Below, piece by piece: positions 50,273 through 60,901 of a stretch of DNA of 64,000 bases. The notes beneath the pieces are model-generated. The model was given only the letters and a program-made list of their open reading frames with translations. It had not been told where the DNA came from and searched no databases. Source of the stretch: Rhizobium oryzicola (GTDB taxonomy: Bacteria; Pseudomonadota; Alphaproteobacteria; Rhizobiales; Rhizobiaceae); assembly GCF_030504645.1 (NCBI RefSeq), contig NZ_JAUKWQ010000009.1:114406-178405 (forward strand), in the 5' to 3' direction. Each line of letters begins with the position of its first letter. Positions within the stretch are counted from its first letter, which is position 1. A program made the translations under genes and the position numbers.

Positions 50273-50463
50273 AAATTACCTCCAGACATCGTTTACAAAG
50301 TCCAACATTAACCTTTGCAAGTTTATCACAAGTAAATTCTATAACTTGAGAACAAAATCAACTTTTGCGAGCATTGAATTAGAAATTAATTCCTATTGGA
50401 TATCAGTCTCGCAAAAGAGTCCGACACGCAGTAACCGATCGACAATGCCAAAGGAGCCATATC

Positions 50464-50853
50464 ATGAACGACACCCTGTTGCCGGAAGGCGAACTGACCC
50501 TGCGAACGCTTGCCATGCCAGGTGACGCCAATCCCGCCGGCGACATCTTCGGTGGTTGGGTCATGGCGCAGATGGACTTGGCAGCTGGGATCCGCGCAGG
50601 TGAGCGGGCTCGAGGCCGCGTGGTCACCGCCGCCGTCAAGGAAATGGCGTTTCAACGGCCGGTGAAGATTGGCGACACGCTCAGCATCTACACGCAGATC
50701 GACCGGATCGGCCGCACCTCCATCACGCTGAAAGTCGAAGCCTGGGCGAACCGCTCGCGGCGCGGCCTTCTGGAAAAGGTAACGGATGGCCTCTTCATCA
50801 TGGTCGCCATGGATGACGACGGAAAGCCCACGGAAGTTCCCGCGGAGGCGTGA
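50464..50853 (+). CDS. Acyl-CoA thioesterase (YciA-like hotdog fold)
   Basis: A 129-residue single hotdog-fold thioesterase. LRTLAMPGDANPAGDIFGGWVMAQMDLAAGI contains the conserved N-P-x-G-D-x-F-G-G-W motif with the catalytic aspartate, and VVTAAVKEMAFQRPVKIGD follows. YciA-type enzymes hydrolyse a broad range of acyl-CoAs in the cytoplasm. AAAGGAG precedes the ATG. It is convergent with the DUF1501 gene, three bases apart. Confidence 0.9.
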   Translation: MNDTLLPEGELTLRTLAMPGDANPAGDIFGGWVMAQMDLAAGIRAGERARGRVVTAAVKEMAFQRPVKIGDTLSIYTQIDRIGRTSITLKVEAWANRSRRGLLEKVTDGLFIMVAMDDDGKPTEVPAEA

Positions 50854-50856
50854 AAC

Positions 50857-52035
50857 TTATCCGCGCAGATAAATGGAATTGCCGTCGAAATCGAGGCCGG
50901 GAAACACCTTCGAGACGATGTTGCCGATACTGATATCGAATTGCTGGTAGAGCATCGCGGCGGCAATCTCGCGGACGTCAGTGGTGGGCGCGAGATCCTG
51001 CCCGTCCAGAAGAGCATCATGCGAAAGACCCGGCCATTCCCCCATGACGGAGCCGCCCGCAACCGCGCCGCCGGCAATGATGGCAAGACTGCCGGTGCCA
51101 TGCTCGGTGCCGCCGTGATCGTTGAGCCTAAGAGCTCGGCCGAACTCGGTCACGGCCAGCACGGACGTGTTGCGCCATGCCTCTTCGCCAAGCCCTTCCT
51201 TCAGGGCGAGAAACGCTCTTGAGAGGTCTGCGCTAGCCCGCGCAAAGAGCTGCTTTTGATCGCGGTGGCTGTCCCAGCCTCCAATCGAGAAACTGGCAAT
51301 ACGATAATTCTCGCGCAGCAATCCTCCGGTCAGGCGCGCCATGTCGGCAATACCCGCAGCACGTCGTTGAGGGTCAAAGATAGCGCTGTGGTTCCCGGAG
51401 CCCGCCGCTGGCATGGCGGCGGCAAGAGTGCGGCTGAAGCCATCATCCTCGCTATAGAGGCGCGCCAACATATCCACCTCATCCGGCGCCAGAGACGTAT
51501 CCGCCTGCGTGGTCCAGCTGTCGGTGGTTGTCGCTCCTGACAGGATCAGTTCCATCGATGCATTGACGTCGATGGCGCGACGTCCTGCCGAGCGTGGAAT
51601 GAGCGCCAGCGCCCTATTCAGCCATCCCGTACGTTGCAAACGCCCCTCGCCCGAGCCGCTTTCCAGCATGTTCTGCGCACTGAAATGATCGGCCCGGTTA
51701 CGATACGGTCCGGCCGTGGCATGCACGAATCCCAGTTCCCCTGCCCGGTAAAGCGGCAGCAGTGATGCAGCAGAAGGATCGAGACCATAGAAGCCGTCCA
51801 GATCCAGGAGACCTGTCTCAGGGGTCAGGGCAAGGCCCGCTCGCAAGCCACTCCAGCCGGCTTCACCATAAGGCTGCACCAGTTGCAGCCCGTCCAGGCC
51901 GCCCCGCAGCAGAATGACAACGAGACGGCTTTCGCCGCCCGTTGCCGATTGGCCGCGGGACGCTAACGGCCACAGCATGACGGAGGCCGCAGATGCACTC
52001 AGGAAGCCGCGGCGGGTAATGCGCGTGAAGGACAT
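50857..52035 (-). CDS. DUF1501 family protein with Tat signal
   Basis: A 392-residue exported protein. The N-terminus TRITRRGFLSASAASVMLWPLASRGQSA is a twin-arginine signal. The mature part has VVILLRGGLDGLQLVQPYGE, GFVHATAGPYRNRADHFSAQNMLESG and a late TEFGRALRLNDHGGTEHGTGS, a pattern reminiscent of alkaline-phosphatase/sulfatase-fold metal sites. Function unknown. It follows the DUF1800 gene by five bases, a pairing seen in many bacteria. Confidence 0.88.
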   Translation of the reverse strand: MSFTRITRRGFLSASAASVMLWPLASRGQSATGGESRLVVILLRGGLDGLQLVQPYGEAGWSGLRAGLALTPETGLLDLDGFYGLDPSAASLLPLYRAGELGFVHATAGPYRNRADHFSAQNMLESGSGEGRLQRTGWLNRALALIPRSAGRRAIDVNASMELILSGATTTDSWTTQADTSLAPDEVDMLARLYSEDDGFSRTLAAAMPAAGSGNHSAIFDPQRRAAGIADMARLTGGLLRENYRIASFSIGGWDSHRDQKQLFARASADLSRAFLALKEGLGEEAWRNTSVLAVTEFGRALRLNDHGGTEHGTGSLAIIAGGAVAGGSVMGEWPGLSHDALLDGQDLAPTTDVREIAAAMLYQQFDISIGNIVSKVFPGLDFDGNSIYLRG

Positions 52036-52040
52036 CGCGG

Positions 52041-53477
52041 CTATCTCCTGTTGAATTCCGGCGAAGCAAGCGCCAGCGTCAGGGCGTGCACCTTGGTGGG
52101 TGCGGCCAGCACCAGTTCACGCGTCACATCGCGTGCACCATCCCCCAATGCAGCCTCTACGAATTCTTCCGGCTCCACGTCGCGCCCCAGCGCTCTCGCG
52201 GCCATGCGCGCCCAGCCGATGCGTTCGCTGATCTGCCCCGGTGAAAGCCATGCATCGGTGCGATCGGAAAAGCCTGCCGGGCTGGGCGGTTGCCAGACAG
52301 GCTGACCCATGCGCTTCAGAGCCTCGATGGTCAGCGCGCGGGCCACGCCCGGCTTGTCCCGCATCACGCCCTTGCCCGTCATCGGCATGGCTTCTTCACC
52401 CACACCGCTTTCCATGGCCTTGGCCAATGCCTGGAACTCCCCCGGCTTCAATTCGAAGGCTCGCAAACCCGTCACAACGAAATCGAAAGGCGGGATCACC
52501 TTGCTCATCTCGCCCGACCAGGCGCGTGGCTGATCCAGCATGGCGCGGTAAACGCGGGTCAGGTCGCCATTGCTTTCGGTCCAGGCCGCAAGCATCGGCT
52601 CGACAACCTCTGCCGGCGGATCATCGGAAATGAAATGGCTGACCAGCTTGCGGCAGATGAAGCGCGCCGTTTCCGGTCGCACAGCCAGATCCTCCAGCAT
52701 GCGCTGATGATCGTCGCTGCCGCCTGTATAGGTGCGGCCAAACAGGGCCATGCCGTTGGTGCGCCCGCGCGGGCGATAGGCAATCTCCAGGCTGCGATTG
52801 TCGACGGAAAGACCCGCAAGGATGAAAGATACGCCCCGCAGATCCTCCACGCTATAGCCGGCATCCGCCCCCATGGTGTGCAGGTCGAGAAGATCACGGC
52901 CCAGCGTCTCGTTGAGGGCAGGCGCGCCGGGTGCCTCAGGTTCGTTGGCAGTCGCCTCGACCCTCTCCTGATCCAGATAGATCAGCATGGCCGGGTGCAG
53001 GATGGCCGCCTTCAGAAGCTTGGAAAAAGGTCCCGCCAGATTGGGGCGGATTGCCTCCGCCTCGAACAGCGGCACGATCATATGCGTCTCATAGACCTTG
53101 CGGGCGTTGACGGCGAAATGATCCATCCAGAAGGTCGCCAGCCGCTCGTAGAAACCATAGGGCGAATAGACGGCCTGCGTGATCCGCCCCAGCGCATCAC
53201 GTTCGAAAATGCGGTCTGCTTCCTTCTGGGTCTCCTTGCGCAGCGCTACATTGGGCCGACCGTCGAGTGCCGCCTTGGCCTCCACCGCACGCACCGAGAG
53301 CAGACGACCGGCGGTCTCGCGGCGTCCGGTAATGCCTTCGCGGGGAAAACGCGGCGCGCTCTTCATCGCCTTCGGCAGCTGCGCCATCATGTCATCAACG
53401 TCGTCAGGCGCGTCCTCACCCGGTCGCATGCCGTAACCGAAGCGCCGGGAAGCGATCGTCGAAAAGGAAGGTGTCAT
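52041..53477 (-). CDS. DUF1800 family protein
   Basis: A 478-residue, mostly helical protein. Family marks are ASRRFGYGMRPGE near the N-terminus, LATFWMDHFAVNARKV, LNETLGRDLLDLHTMGADAGYSVEDLRGVSFILAGL and FICRKLVSHFISDDPP. No classical signal peptide is visible, unlike its DUF1501 partner. The two genes form an operon of unknown role; suggestions in the literature of a cell-surface or hydrolase complex are not testable here. Confidence 0.87.
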   Translation of the reverse strand: MTPSFSTIASRRFGYGMRPGEDAPDDVDDMMAQLPKAMKSAPRFPREGITGRRETAGRLLSVRAVEAKAALDGRPNVALRKETQKEADRIFERDALGRITQAVYSPYGFYERLATFWMDHFAVNARKVYETHMIVPLFEAEAIRPNLAGPFSKLLKAAILHPAMLIYLDQERVEATANEPEAPGAPALNETLGRDLLDLHTMGADAGYSVEDLRGVSFILAGLSVDNRSLEIAYRPRGRTNGMALFGRTYTGGSDDHQRMLEDLAVRPETARFICRKLVSHFISDDPPAEVVEPMLAAWTESNGDLTRVYRAMLDQPRAWSGEMSKVIPPFDFVVTGLRAFELKPGEFQALAKAMESGVGEEAMPMTGKGVMRDKPGVARALTIEALKRMGQPVWQPPSPAGFSDRTDAWLSPGQISERIGWARMAARALGRDVEPEEFVEAALGDGARDVTRELVLAAPTKVHALTLALASPEFNRR

Positions 53478-53757
53478 TCTTCATCCTCGTTGTGTCCGCT
53501 CGCACAACATTACTGTTCCGGCGTGTGATTGGATTTCTCAGGTCCGTCAGGGTTCAGGAGAAATACGGCCCCCTCGTGACCGGTCATCGATCCGATTCAG
53601 GTTCACATCCTGATATGAGCGGCAAGGTGGAAATGGCAAGCGCCCCACAAATGGAGACTGCAGTCTTTTCCCTGAATGATGGTCGAGAACGCAGGACAGG
53701 CCGATGCCCGCTTTGTTAAAGTTCGGCCGCTATTCCTGTGCCTGCACATAGACTCGA

Positions 53758-54869
53758 ATGGAATTGCTGATGAGGATGTCTCTTCGCCAAGCGGCCGTCA
53801 TGACCTTCATTGTGAGTGTTTCGGTTCTCGGCGCTCTGTCATGGCCGCTTGCTGCAACTGAACAGCTAGCAACAGCGGCAGATGCGCCCTTCCCTGCACC
53901 TTCCTGCCGAGCAAAACCGGTAGGCGGTTGCGCGCCGCGCCCGACAGAGACAACGCAATCCCTGAGCGTTGGCCAGGGGCAACCTTACGCCACGGTGCAG
54001 GCAGCTGCGGATGCGGCCAAACCGGGGGATACTATTCTGGTACAACCGGGCGCATATCGGGAGGTGGTGCATCTGCGCACCCCGAACCTGCACGTCATCG
54101 GCATGGGCGCGACGGCCGACGACGTCGTCATCGAGGCCGATCACAGTGCCGGAGACAGCGGCGGCACGTCGCGTTCAGCTACGGTATTTGCCGAGGCAGA
54201 CGGCATCGAGATGGCGCGCCTGACCATCGCAAACCGTTTCCACGATACCATCCCGATGTCACCCAGGGCGCCCAGGCGATTGCCCTGTCGGCCACGGGCG
54301 ACCGCCAGCAGTTCATCGGTCTTCACCTCATCGGCTGGCAAGATACGCTCTATGCCGGCAGCCATGGCTGCAATGGACCGGAGAGCTGTAGGCCGACCCG
54401 GCAATATTACGAGGATGCGCTGATTGAGGGCTCCGTGGATTTTGTGTTCGGCGATGCGCTGGCCTGGTTCGAACGGCCGGAACTGCGCGGTGTCAACCGT
54501 GGCAAAATAACGGTAACAGCACAGAGCCGGCGCGTACCACAGCAGCGAAGCGGCTATGTATTTCACGATTGCAAGGTGACTGGCGATGCTTCCGTGCAGA
54601 CCATCAGCCTTGGTCGGCCCTGGCGCGACTATGCCACCGTCACCTACATAGATTGCTGGCTCGACGCCCGGGTATTGCCGGAGGGTTTTACCGAGTGGCA
54701 GGGCGAGCATAGACTGCCAACCGCACGCTACATGATTATCGACGCCACCGGCCCCGGCAGCGACACGAATGCGCGGGAACCCTGGATGATTTCTGCGGAT
54801 GCAGAAGCACGCTCAATCCTTTCAACTCCGGAACGCTATTTTGCAGAGTACGCTCAAGGCGGGGAATGA
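53758..54869 (+). pseudogene. Pectinesterase, broken by a one-base deletion
   Basis: A secreted pectin methylesterase (carbohydrate esterase 8) split over two frames. The first frame gives a signal peptide and the start of the beta-helix (GQPYATVQAAADAAKPGDTI, GAYREVVHLRTPNLHVIGMG) down to ANRFHDT. The second frame continues in exact register with HPDVTQGAQAIALSATGDRQQFIG and carries all catalytic motifs: GWQDTLYAG, GSVDFVFGDALAWF and SLGRPW. The break is a loss of one C at about 54248-54249 (ACC CAT became ACCAT). In the first frame a stop follows at 54423. Either a recent inactivation or a sequencing error; the intact motifs argue that the event is very recent. Confidence 0.85.
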
Positions 54870-55051
54870 TGCCCCTATATCTCGCCGTTGACGTCAACAA
54901 TTCGTCAAGCATAGCCAAGACTTTCGCAGGCAAACATTTCACCCCGCGATAAAATTGAATTATCTTATATTTTCCGGGAATTAGGGATGGCTTAAGACCG
55001 GATCGACTAACGTGGATACCATTAGAACCCAAGTATATTTGAGAGTGCAAT

Positions 55052-57052
55052 ATGTCTGTTGGGGTCCAGCCGAGCCAGGCTGTAGATGAGGCGTTCGCAG
55101 TCCGGCAGGCACAGGCGATCGCCGTGATCAGAAAGGCCCTGACGCCGCTCATCCTGAACCTGGCTGTCTCGGCATCGGTCGTAGGTCTGGTCTATGCGAC
55201 GCAATGCCCACGGGAAGGCATCTGGGTCTGGTTCGCCGGCATCGTAGCGACCCTGACGCTGCGTCTCGCTCTCTTGCTGACAATCAGGAAGCGAGATCTT
55301 GCAACAACCCATCCGCTGCGCACCTTGCGCCTCGTTCCCGCAGGAAACTTCCTGACGGGTATTGCCTGGGGCACACTTCCTTTTCTCATCGACGGCTCCG
55401 CAAATGCTTTGATGGGCAACAATGTCTATCTGATGCTCTTCGGCGTCACCGCGGGTGCTGCACTGCTGAACGTCGAGTTCAGCCGGCCGGGAATCGCCTT
55501 CACGCTGCCCGCCCATATCGGAGCCTGCCTCTCGCTGCTGCTCTATTCGGGCACAACCGGATTGATCCTGTGCGCCAATCTGTTGCTGATGACGCTGATC
55601 TTTTATCGCAGCAGCCGCGCCAGCGAGCGAACCTATCTGGAAAACCTGACGACCGAGTTGAAGGCGACCTCGCTGGCGCAATCGCTGACGGCAGCGAATG
55701 TGGATATTCTCAAGGCCAATGCGCGGCTTGAAGATCTCGCCAACCGCGATTCGCTGACGCATGTGGCGAACAGGGCAGCCTTCAATACACGGTTGGCAGA
55801 GGGCATCAGCCAGGCGGCGAGCAACGGCGAAGAACTGGCGCTGCTCATCCTCGACATCGATCGTTTCAAGACGATCAACGACACGATGGGACATCGCGGC
55901 GGCGACGAACTGCTGCGGCAGTTTGCCGAAAGGCTGCGCACCACACTTCCCGCCCAAAACATCATCTCGCGTCTGGGCGGCGATGAGTTTGCAGTCATTC
56001 TCGCCGGCAAGGATGCCTATGGCCGGGCAATCCAGGAAGCCCAAGCCATTCTGGAACACAGCCGCGCCCCCTTCGATCTCAAGGGTCAGTGCCGCATGAT
56101 TTCCAGCTCGATCGGGATTGCCGTCTATCCGCACCATGCACGCAACGCCGAAGAGCTGTTCGTATCCGCCGACATGGCACTGCATGCCACGAAGGATCGA
56201 GGCCGCGGCACCTACACGGAATTTGCGCCGCAAATGCGGGCGGCCGCTGCTCGCCAGCGGCAGGTGGAAGGCGACATCCTGCAGGCCATCAAGGCGGGCG
56301 CGGTGGAAACATGGTTCCAACCGCAAGTCAGTCTCAACACTGGCCGGATCCTCGGCTTCGAGGCGCTGGTGCGCTGGCATCACCCGCAACTTGGCGCCAT
56401 TTCGCCCCCGGAAATCGTGCAGGCTGCCCACAACATCCAATCTTCGCAGGTACTGACCCCAGCGATTGCGGATGCCGCCTGCCGGATGCTGAAGCGTCTG
56501 CCTTCGCTCGGCCTGCCGGAAGCCACCATCGCCATCAACGTGTCGCCACGCGAATTTGCCATGTATTCCGTGCCCGATATGCTGGACGAGGTTGCCACCC
56601 GCCATGGCATTTGCCGGAGCCTGCTGGAGATCGAGATCACCGAGGAGGCTCTGCTGGACACCGAAATCGCCATGGCACAGCTGAAACAGCTGGAGACCTC
56701 CGGATTCCTGTTGGCCGTGGATGATTTCGGCGCTGGTCATTCCTCGCTCACTCATCTGATCGACCTGAAGGTGGACCGCCTGAAGATCGATCGCGGCCTT
56801 ACCACAGGCATTCATCTGAGCCCGCGCAACCAGGCGATCATTTCGGCGCTGATCAGCCTTGGCGATGCGCTGTCGATGTCCGTTCTGGCGGAAGGTGTTG
56901 AAACGGATGAGGAGGCGGACAGCCTGCGCCAGCTAGGTTGCGAAATCGGGCAAGGCTTTCTCTTCTCGCGCGCGCTGCGGGCCGACCAGCTGGAGCCCTG
57001 GGTCGTTGCCTGGCGCTTTCGCGACAACGACGCCGATTACGCGGTGGCCTGA
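55052..57052 (+). CDS. Membrane GGDEF-EAL cyclic-di-GMP protein
   Basis: A 666-residue protein with five or six N-terminal membrane helices (about residues 28-190), a short coiled coil, a GGDEF domain (motif 309-313, [12 protein letters not shown]) and an EAL domain (motif at 437-439, [10 protein letters not shown]). Both active-site signatures look intact: the GGDEF, and in the EAL domain EITEEALLD and [10 protein letters not shown]. No RxxD inhibitory site stands before the GGDEF. It could therefore make or break cyclic-di-GMP. The gene stands alone between the pectinesterase remnant and uvrB. Confidence 0.9.
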   Translation: MSVGVQPSQAVDEAFAVRQAQAIAVIRKALTPLILNLAVSASVVGLVYATQCPREGIWVWFAGIVATLTLRLALLLTIRKRDLATTHPLRTLRLVPAGNFLTGIAWGTLPFLIDGSANALMGNNVYLMLFGVTAGAALLNVEFSRPGIAFTLPAHIGACLSLLLYSGTTGLILCANLLLMTLIFYRSSRASERTYLENLTTELKATSLAQSLTAANVDILKANARLEDLANRDSLTHVANRAAFNTRLAEGISQAASNGEELALLILDIDRFKTINDTMGHRGGDELLRQFAERLRTTLPAQNIISRLGGDEFAVILAGKDAYGRAIQEAQAILEHSRAPFDLKGQCRMISSSIGIAVYPHHARNAEELFVSADMALHATKDRGRGTYTEFAPQMRAAAARQRQVEGDILQAIKAGAVETWFQPQVSLNTGRILGFEALVRWHHPQLGAISPPEIVQAAHNIQSSQVLTPAIADAACRMLKRLPSLGLPEATIAINVSPREFAMYSVPDMLDEVATRHGICRSLLEIEITEEALLDTEIAMAQLKQLETSGFLLAVDDFGAGHSSLTHLIDLKVDRLKIDRGLTTGIHLSPRNQAIISALISLGDALSMSVLAEGVETDEEADSLRQLGCEIGQGFLFSRALRADQLEPWVVAWRFRDNDADYAVA

Positions 57053-57165
57053 CCCTTCGAGGCGAATTGAGGCGCTGCATTCGCAAGCTGGCTTTCGAAC
57101 CGCCGTTCCCAATTTGTTTCCCCGCCGCCCTTCACTTTCGGCCGGACTCCCTCCATATTCCGGCC

Positions 57166-60100
57166 ATGGCCAAGACACCGAAAAACTCCCCCTCCCAGAC
57201 CCCCGCAAACGGCTTCGAGGAAGCGCCGCAGGCTGCTTTCGAAGGCGCTCCCCTGTCAGGCTCCGTCTCCGACTGGGTGAAGCAGCTGGAAGCACAGGCC
57301 GAGGCGGACGCGATGGAAACCCAGCGCGAGATCGCCTCCAAGGCCGGCAAGCATCGCAAGAAGATCGAGATCGCCGCCCGCGAGCAGGCCATCCGCGAAG
57401 CGAAGGAAGAAGAAGCCGCGAGGGCGAAGCCGGACAAGTCGAAGACCGCCAAAAACACCACCGCGTCAAAGACCGCTCGCGGCGTGTCCATCGGCGCATC
57501 CTCGGACCCGAAGACCCGCGCCGCCGCAGGTCTGAACCCCGTTGCGGGCATGGATGTGAGCCTGGAGGAGGCGGCAACGCTCGCCCCCGGCGCGGTCACG
57601 GCCACCGTCGACGCGCTGGCCAAGCTGATCGAGAGCGGCAATCCGCTGTTCAAGAACGGCCAGATCTGGACGCCGCACCGCCCTGCCCGCCCGGAAAAAT
57701 CCGAGGGCGGCATCGCGATCCGCATGGCCTCCGAATACAAGCCGGCGGGCGACCAGCCCACCGCCATCCGCGATCTCGTGGAGGGGCTGAACAATGGCGA
57801 CCGCAGCCAGGTTCTGCTCGGCGTCACCGGCTCCGGCAAGACCTTCACCATGGCCAAGGTGATCGAGGAAACGCAGCGCCCCGCCGTCATCCTTGCGCCC
57901 AACAAGACGCTGGCGGCGCAGCTCTATTCCGAGTTCAAGAACTTCTTCCCCGACAATGCGGTGGAGTATTTCGTTTCCTACTACGATTATTACCAGCCGG
58001 AAGCCTATGTGCCGCGCTCGGATACCTATATCGAGAAGGAAAGCTCCATCAACGAGCAGATCGACCGCATGCGCCATGCCGCCACGCGCGCGATCCTGGA
58101 GCGCGATGACTGCATCATCGTCGCCTCGGTCTCCTGCATATACGGTATCGGCTCGGTCGAAACCTACACGGCCATGACCTTCCAGATGTCGGTCGGCGAC
58201 CGCATCGACCAGCGCCAGCTGCTGGCCGACCTCGTGGCGCAGCAATACAAGCGGCAGGACATCAACTTCGTGCGCGGCTCTTTTCGCGTGCGCGGCGACA
58301 CGATCGAGCTGTTCCCCGCCCACCTGGAGGATGCGGCCTGGCGCATCTCGCTGTTCGGCGACGAGATCGACAGCATCACCGAGTTCGACCCGCTGACCGG
58401 CCACAAGACCGGCGACCTGAAGTCCGTCAAGATCTATGCCAACTCGCACTATGTCACGCCGCGCCCGACGCTGAACGGCGCGATCAAGGCCATCAAGGAC
58501 GAGCTGAAGCACCGTCTGGCCGAGCTGGAAAAGGCGGGCCGCCTGCTGGAGGCGCAGCGCCTGGAGCAGCGCACCCGCTACGATATCGAGATGATGGAAG
58601 CCACCGGCTCCTGCAACGGCATCGAAAACTATTCGCGCTATCTCACCGGCCGCAAGCCCGGCGAGCCGCCGCCGACGCTGTTCGAATATATCCCGGACAA
58701 TGCGCTGATCTTCATAGACGAAAGCCACGTCACCATTCCGCAGATCGGCGGCATGTACCGGGGCGACTTCCGCCGCAAGGCGACGCTCGCCGAATACGGT
58801 TTCCGCCTGCCCTCCTGCATGGACAACCGCCCGCTCCGCTTCGAAGAATGGGATGCCATGCGCCCGCAGACGGTGGCCGTTTCCGCCACGCCCGGCAATT
58901 GGGAGATGGAAGAGGCGGGCGGCGTGTTTGCCGAACAGGTCATCCGTCCGACCGGCCTCATCGATCCGCCGGTCGAGGTGCGCTCGGCCCGCACCCAGGT
59001 GGACGATGTGCTGGGCGAGATCAAGGAAACCTCGCTTAAGGGCTACCGCACGCTGGTGACGGTTCTGACCAAGCGCATGGCGGAAGATCTGACCGAATAC
59101 CTGCACGAACAGGGCGTTCGCGTGCGCTACATGCACTCGGATATCGACACGCTGGAACGCATCGAAATCATCCGCGACCTGCGCCTCGGCGCGTTTGACG
59201 TGCTCGTCGGCATCAACCTGCTGCGCGAAGGCCTCGACATTCCCGAATGCGGCTTCGTCGCCATCCTCGATGCCGACAAGGAAGGTTTTCTCCGTTCGGA
59301 AACCTCGCTCATCCAGACCATTGGCCGCGCGGCCCGTAACGTGGATGGCAAGGTCATCCTCTATGCGGACAACATCACCGGCTCCATGAAGCGGGCGATG
59401 GAAGAAACCGCCCGCCGCCGCGAAAAGCAGATGGCCTACAACACCGAGCATGGCATCACGCCGGAATCGGTCAAGGCGCGCATTTCCGACATCCTCGACT
59501 CGGTCTACGAGCGCGACCATGTCCGCGCCGATATTTCCGGGGCCGCGGGCAAGGGCTTTGCCGATGGCGGCCATCTGGTCGGCAACAACCTGCAGAGCCA
59601 CCTCAACGCGCTGGAAAAGCAGATGCGCGATGCCGCCGCCGATCTCGACTTCGAAAAAGCCGCCCGCCTGCGCGACGAGATCAAGCGCCTCAAGGCCGTG
59701 GAACTGGCTAGCATGGACGACCCGATTGCCCGCGAGGAGACCAAGGCGCAGGAAGGTGTTCGCCGCAGCGCCGAAGCCACACGGCAGTCCTTGGCGCCGG
59801 AGGGAGAAAATAGCCCCTCACCCCAACCCTCTCCCCGCAAGCGGGGCGAGGGGGACCGAGCGACCGCCTCATCGACCCTTCTCCCCGCAAGCGGGGAGAA
59901 GGTGCCCGGCAGGGCGGATGAGGGGCAAAGCTACTTCGCCAAACCCTCGCTGGACGACATGGGGCCGGGCACCGATACGGCCACGCCTTTGTTCCGCAAG
60001 AACACGCTGGACGAGATGACCGTGGGCCGCACGGAAAAGCCCATGCCCGGCAAGCTGCCGGAAAAGCCGGAAGACCCATCCCGCCGCCACTCACCATTGC

Positions 60101-60243
60101 TCGAAGGCCAGCCGGAACGCGCCAACCCGGACGCCCCCCGCCCGCTCGTGCGGGGCAAGGCGGGCGTCGGCTCCTACGAAGACCCCATGGACCAGAAGCG
60201 CAAGGGCCGCACCAAGGGCAAGACCGGACGACCGGGACGGTAA
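57166..60243 (+). CDS. uvrB: Excinuclease ABC subunit B, with extended ends
   Basis: UvrB is the damage-verification helicase of nucleotide excision repair. The core is intact: Walker A GVTGSGKT (residues 219-226), the beta-hairpin region [28 protein letters not shown] box, QTIGRAARN motif VI and a UVR domain ([27 protein letters not shown], about 815-845). It is 1025 residues against about 670 in E. coli. A lysine/alanine-rich N-terminal extension of about 180 residues precedes the core, and a disordered tail of about 175 follows it. Part of the tail (residues about 883-920) is encoded by a palindromic repeat. Start: ATG at 57166; the frame extends further up without similarity. Confidence 0.93.
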   Translation: MAKTPKNSPSQTPANGFEEAPQAAFEGAPLSGSVSDWVKQLEAQAEADAMETQREIASKAGKHRKKIEIAAREQAIREAKEEEAARAKPDKSKTAKNTTASKTARGVSIGASSDPKTRAAAGLNPVAGMDVSLEEAATLAPGAVTATVDALAKLIESGNPLFKNGQIWTPHRPARPEKSEGGIAIRMASEYKPAGDQPTAIRDLVEGLNNGDRSQVLLGVTGSGKTFTMAKVIEETQRPAVILAPNKTLAAQLYSEFKNFFPDNAVEYFVSYYDYYQPEAYVPRSDTYIEKESSINEQIDRMRHAATRAILERDDCIIVASVSCIYGIGSVETYTAMTFQMSVGDRIDQRQLLADLVAQQYKRQDINFVRGSFRVRGDTIELFPAHLEDAAWRISLFGDEIDSITEFDPLTGHKTGDLKSVKIYANSHYVTPRPTLNGAIKAIKDELKHRLAELEKAGRLLEAQRLEQRTRYDIEMMEATGSCNGIENYSRYLTGRKPGEPPPTLFEYIPDNALIFIDESHVTIPQIGGMYRGDFRRKATLAEYGFRLPSCMDNRPLRFEEWDAMRPQTVAVSATPGNWEMEEAGGVFAEQVIRPTGLIDPPVEVRSARTQVDDVLGEIKETSLKGYRTLVTVLTKRMAEDLTEYLHEQGVRVRYMHSDIDTLERIEIIRDLRLGAFDVLVGINLLREGLDIPECGFVAILDADKEGFLRSETSLIQTIGRAARNVDGKVILYADNITGSMKRAMEETARRREKQMAYNTEHGITPESVKARISDILDSVYERDHVRADISGAAGKGFADGGHLVGNNLQSHLNALEKQMRDAAADLDFEKAARLRDEIKRLKAVELASMDDPIAREETKAQEGVRRSAEATRQSLAPEGENSPSPQPSPRKRGEGDRATASSTLLPASGEKVPGRADEGQSYFAKPSLDDMGPGTDTATPLFRKNTLDEMTVGRTEKPMPGKLPEKPEDPSRRHSPLLEGQPERANPDAPRPLVRGKAGVGSYEDPMDQKRKGRTKGKTGRPGR
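59813..59926. repeat. RIME-type composite palindrome inserted in frame in uvrB
   Basis: A 114-nt element bounded by the exact inverted repeat GCCCCTCA...TGAGGGGC. Inside are two hairpins with identical CTCCCCGCAAGCGGGG cores (59830-59845 and 59881-59896). 114 is a multiple of three and the uvrB frame stays open, encoding a Ser/Pro/Arg/Gly-rich segment ([15 protein letters not shown]). Confidence 0.88.
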
Positions 60244-60250
60244 CCGCGAG

Positions 60251-60300
60251 TCCCTTCTCCACGCTTGCGGGGAGAAGGTGGCGGCAGCCGGATGAGGGGC
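60251..60300. repeat. Partial RIME-type palindrome after uvrB
   Basis: CCTTCTCCACGCTTGCGGGGAGAAGG followed by the GCCGGATGAGGGGC end, eight bases past the uvrB stop. It matches the right half of the element inside uvrB with a few changes and may end transcription. Confidence 0.78.
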
Positions 60301-60403
60301 AACCCCACCCCTGCACGTCCCGCATAGCTTTGCGCGCTGGGCAGAGGCCCCCGCCCCGCGCTAAGCATGAAGCCGATCCCGTGTCTCAAAAAGGATGTCG
60401 CCC

Positions 60404-60862
60404 ATGCGCCTGCCCGCTCTCGTCCTCAGCTTTCTCATCGTCGCGGCGACCGCCCTCACCGCCCAGGCGGAAACCTTCAAGACGCCGCAGGCGCTGATGA
60501 AGGCGCTCTATGCCTTCAATCCAGACACGGCGCCCCAGGACAGGCCGACGCCCTACACGCCCTTCTTCTCCCGCGCGCTGATCGCGCTGTTTCAGGCCGA
60601 CCGCGACCGCACGCCGGAAGGCGAAATCGGCGCGATCGACTTCGACCCCGTCATCAATGGACAGGATGGCCGCGCCCGCAACCTGACGCTCACCGAGCCG
60701 GTCATAAAGGGCAACACGGCAAAGCTGCAGGCCAGCTTCACCAATGGCAAGCGCATGGTGCTGCACTACACGCTGGTGCAGGAACAGGGCGGCTGGAAGG
60801 TGGACGACATCGCCGACCCCAAGGCGGAATATCCCTGGAGTCTGCGGGAGTTGCTGAAGTGA
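60404..60862 (+). CDS. Exported DUF3828-like protein
   Basis: A 152-residue secreted protein. The signal peptide (MRLPALVLSFLIVAATALTAQA) would be cut before ETFKTP. The mature part, with ALMKALYAFNP near its start and ending in LVQEQGGWKVDDI, is the cystatin/NTF2-like layout of DUF3828 proteins; no catalytic residues are known. AAGGA stands at 60391-60395, which favours the ATG at 60404 over the one at 60395. It lies between uvrB and the AT-rich ATPase gene, convergent with the latter. Confidence 0.75.
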   Translation: MRLPALVLSFLIVAATALTAQAETFKTPQALMKALYAFNPDTAPQDRPTPYTPFFSRALIALFQADRDRTPEGEIGAIDFDPVINGQDGRARNLTLTEPVIKGNTAKLQASFTNGKRMVLHYTLVQEQGGWKVDDIADPKAEYPWSLRELLK

Positions 60863-60901
60863 GCCTACCAAGCGCTTGAACCTGCTACCCGACAGGGCAT
60901 C

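Noticed and set aside
53928..54245. Independent protein starting inside the pectinesterase in the second frame
   Set aside because: The part before the frameshift is antisense-like arginine/glycine-rich noise; similarity to pectinesterase begins exactly at the break.
55022..56815. 597-codon open frame on the minus strand
   Set aside because: Antisense of the GGDEF-EAL gene, whose active-site motifs are intact.
57466..59601. 711-codon open frame on the minus strand
   Set aside because: Antisense of the uvrB core; no motifs, no ribosome site.
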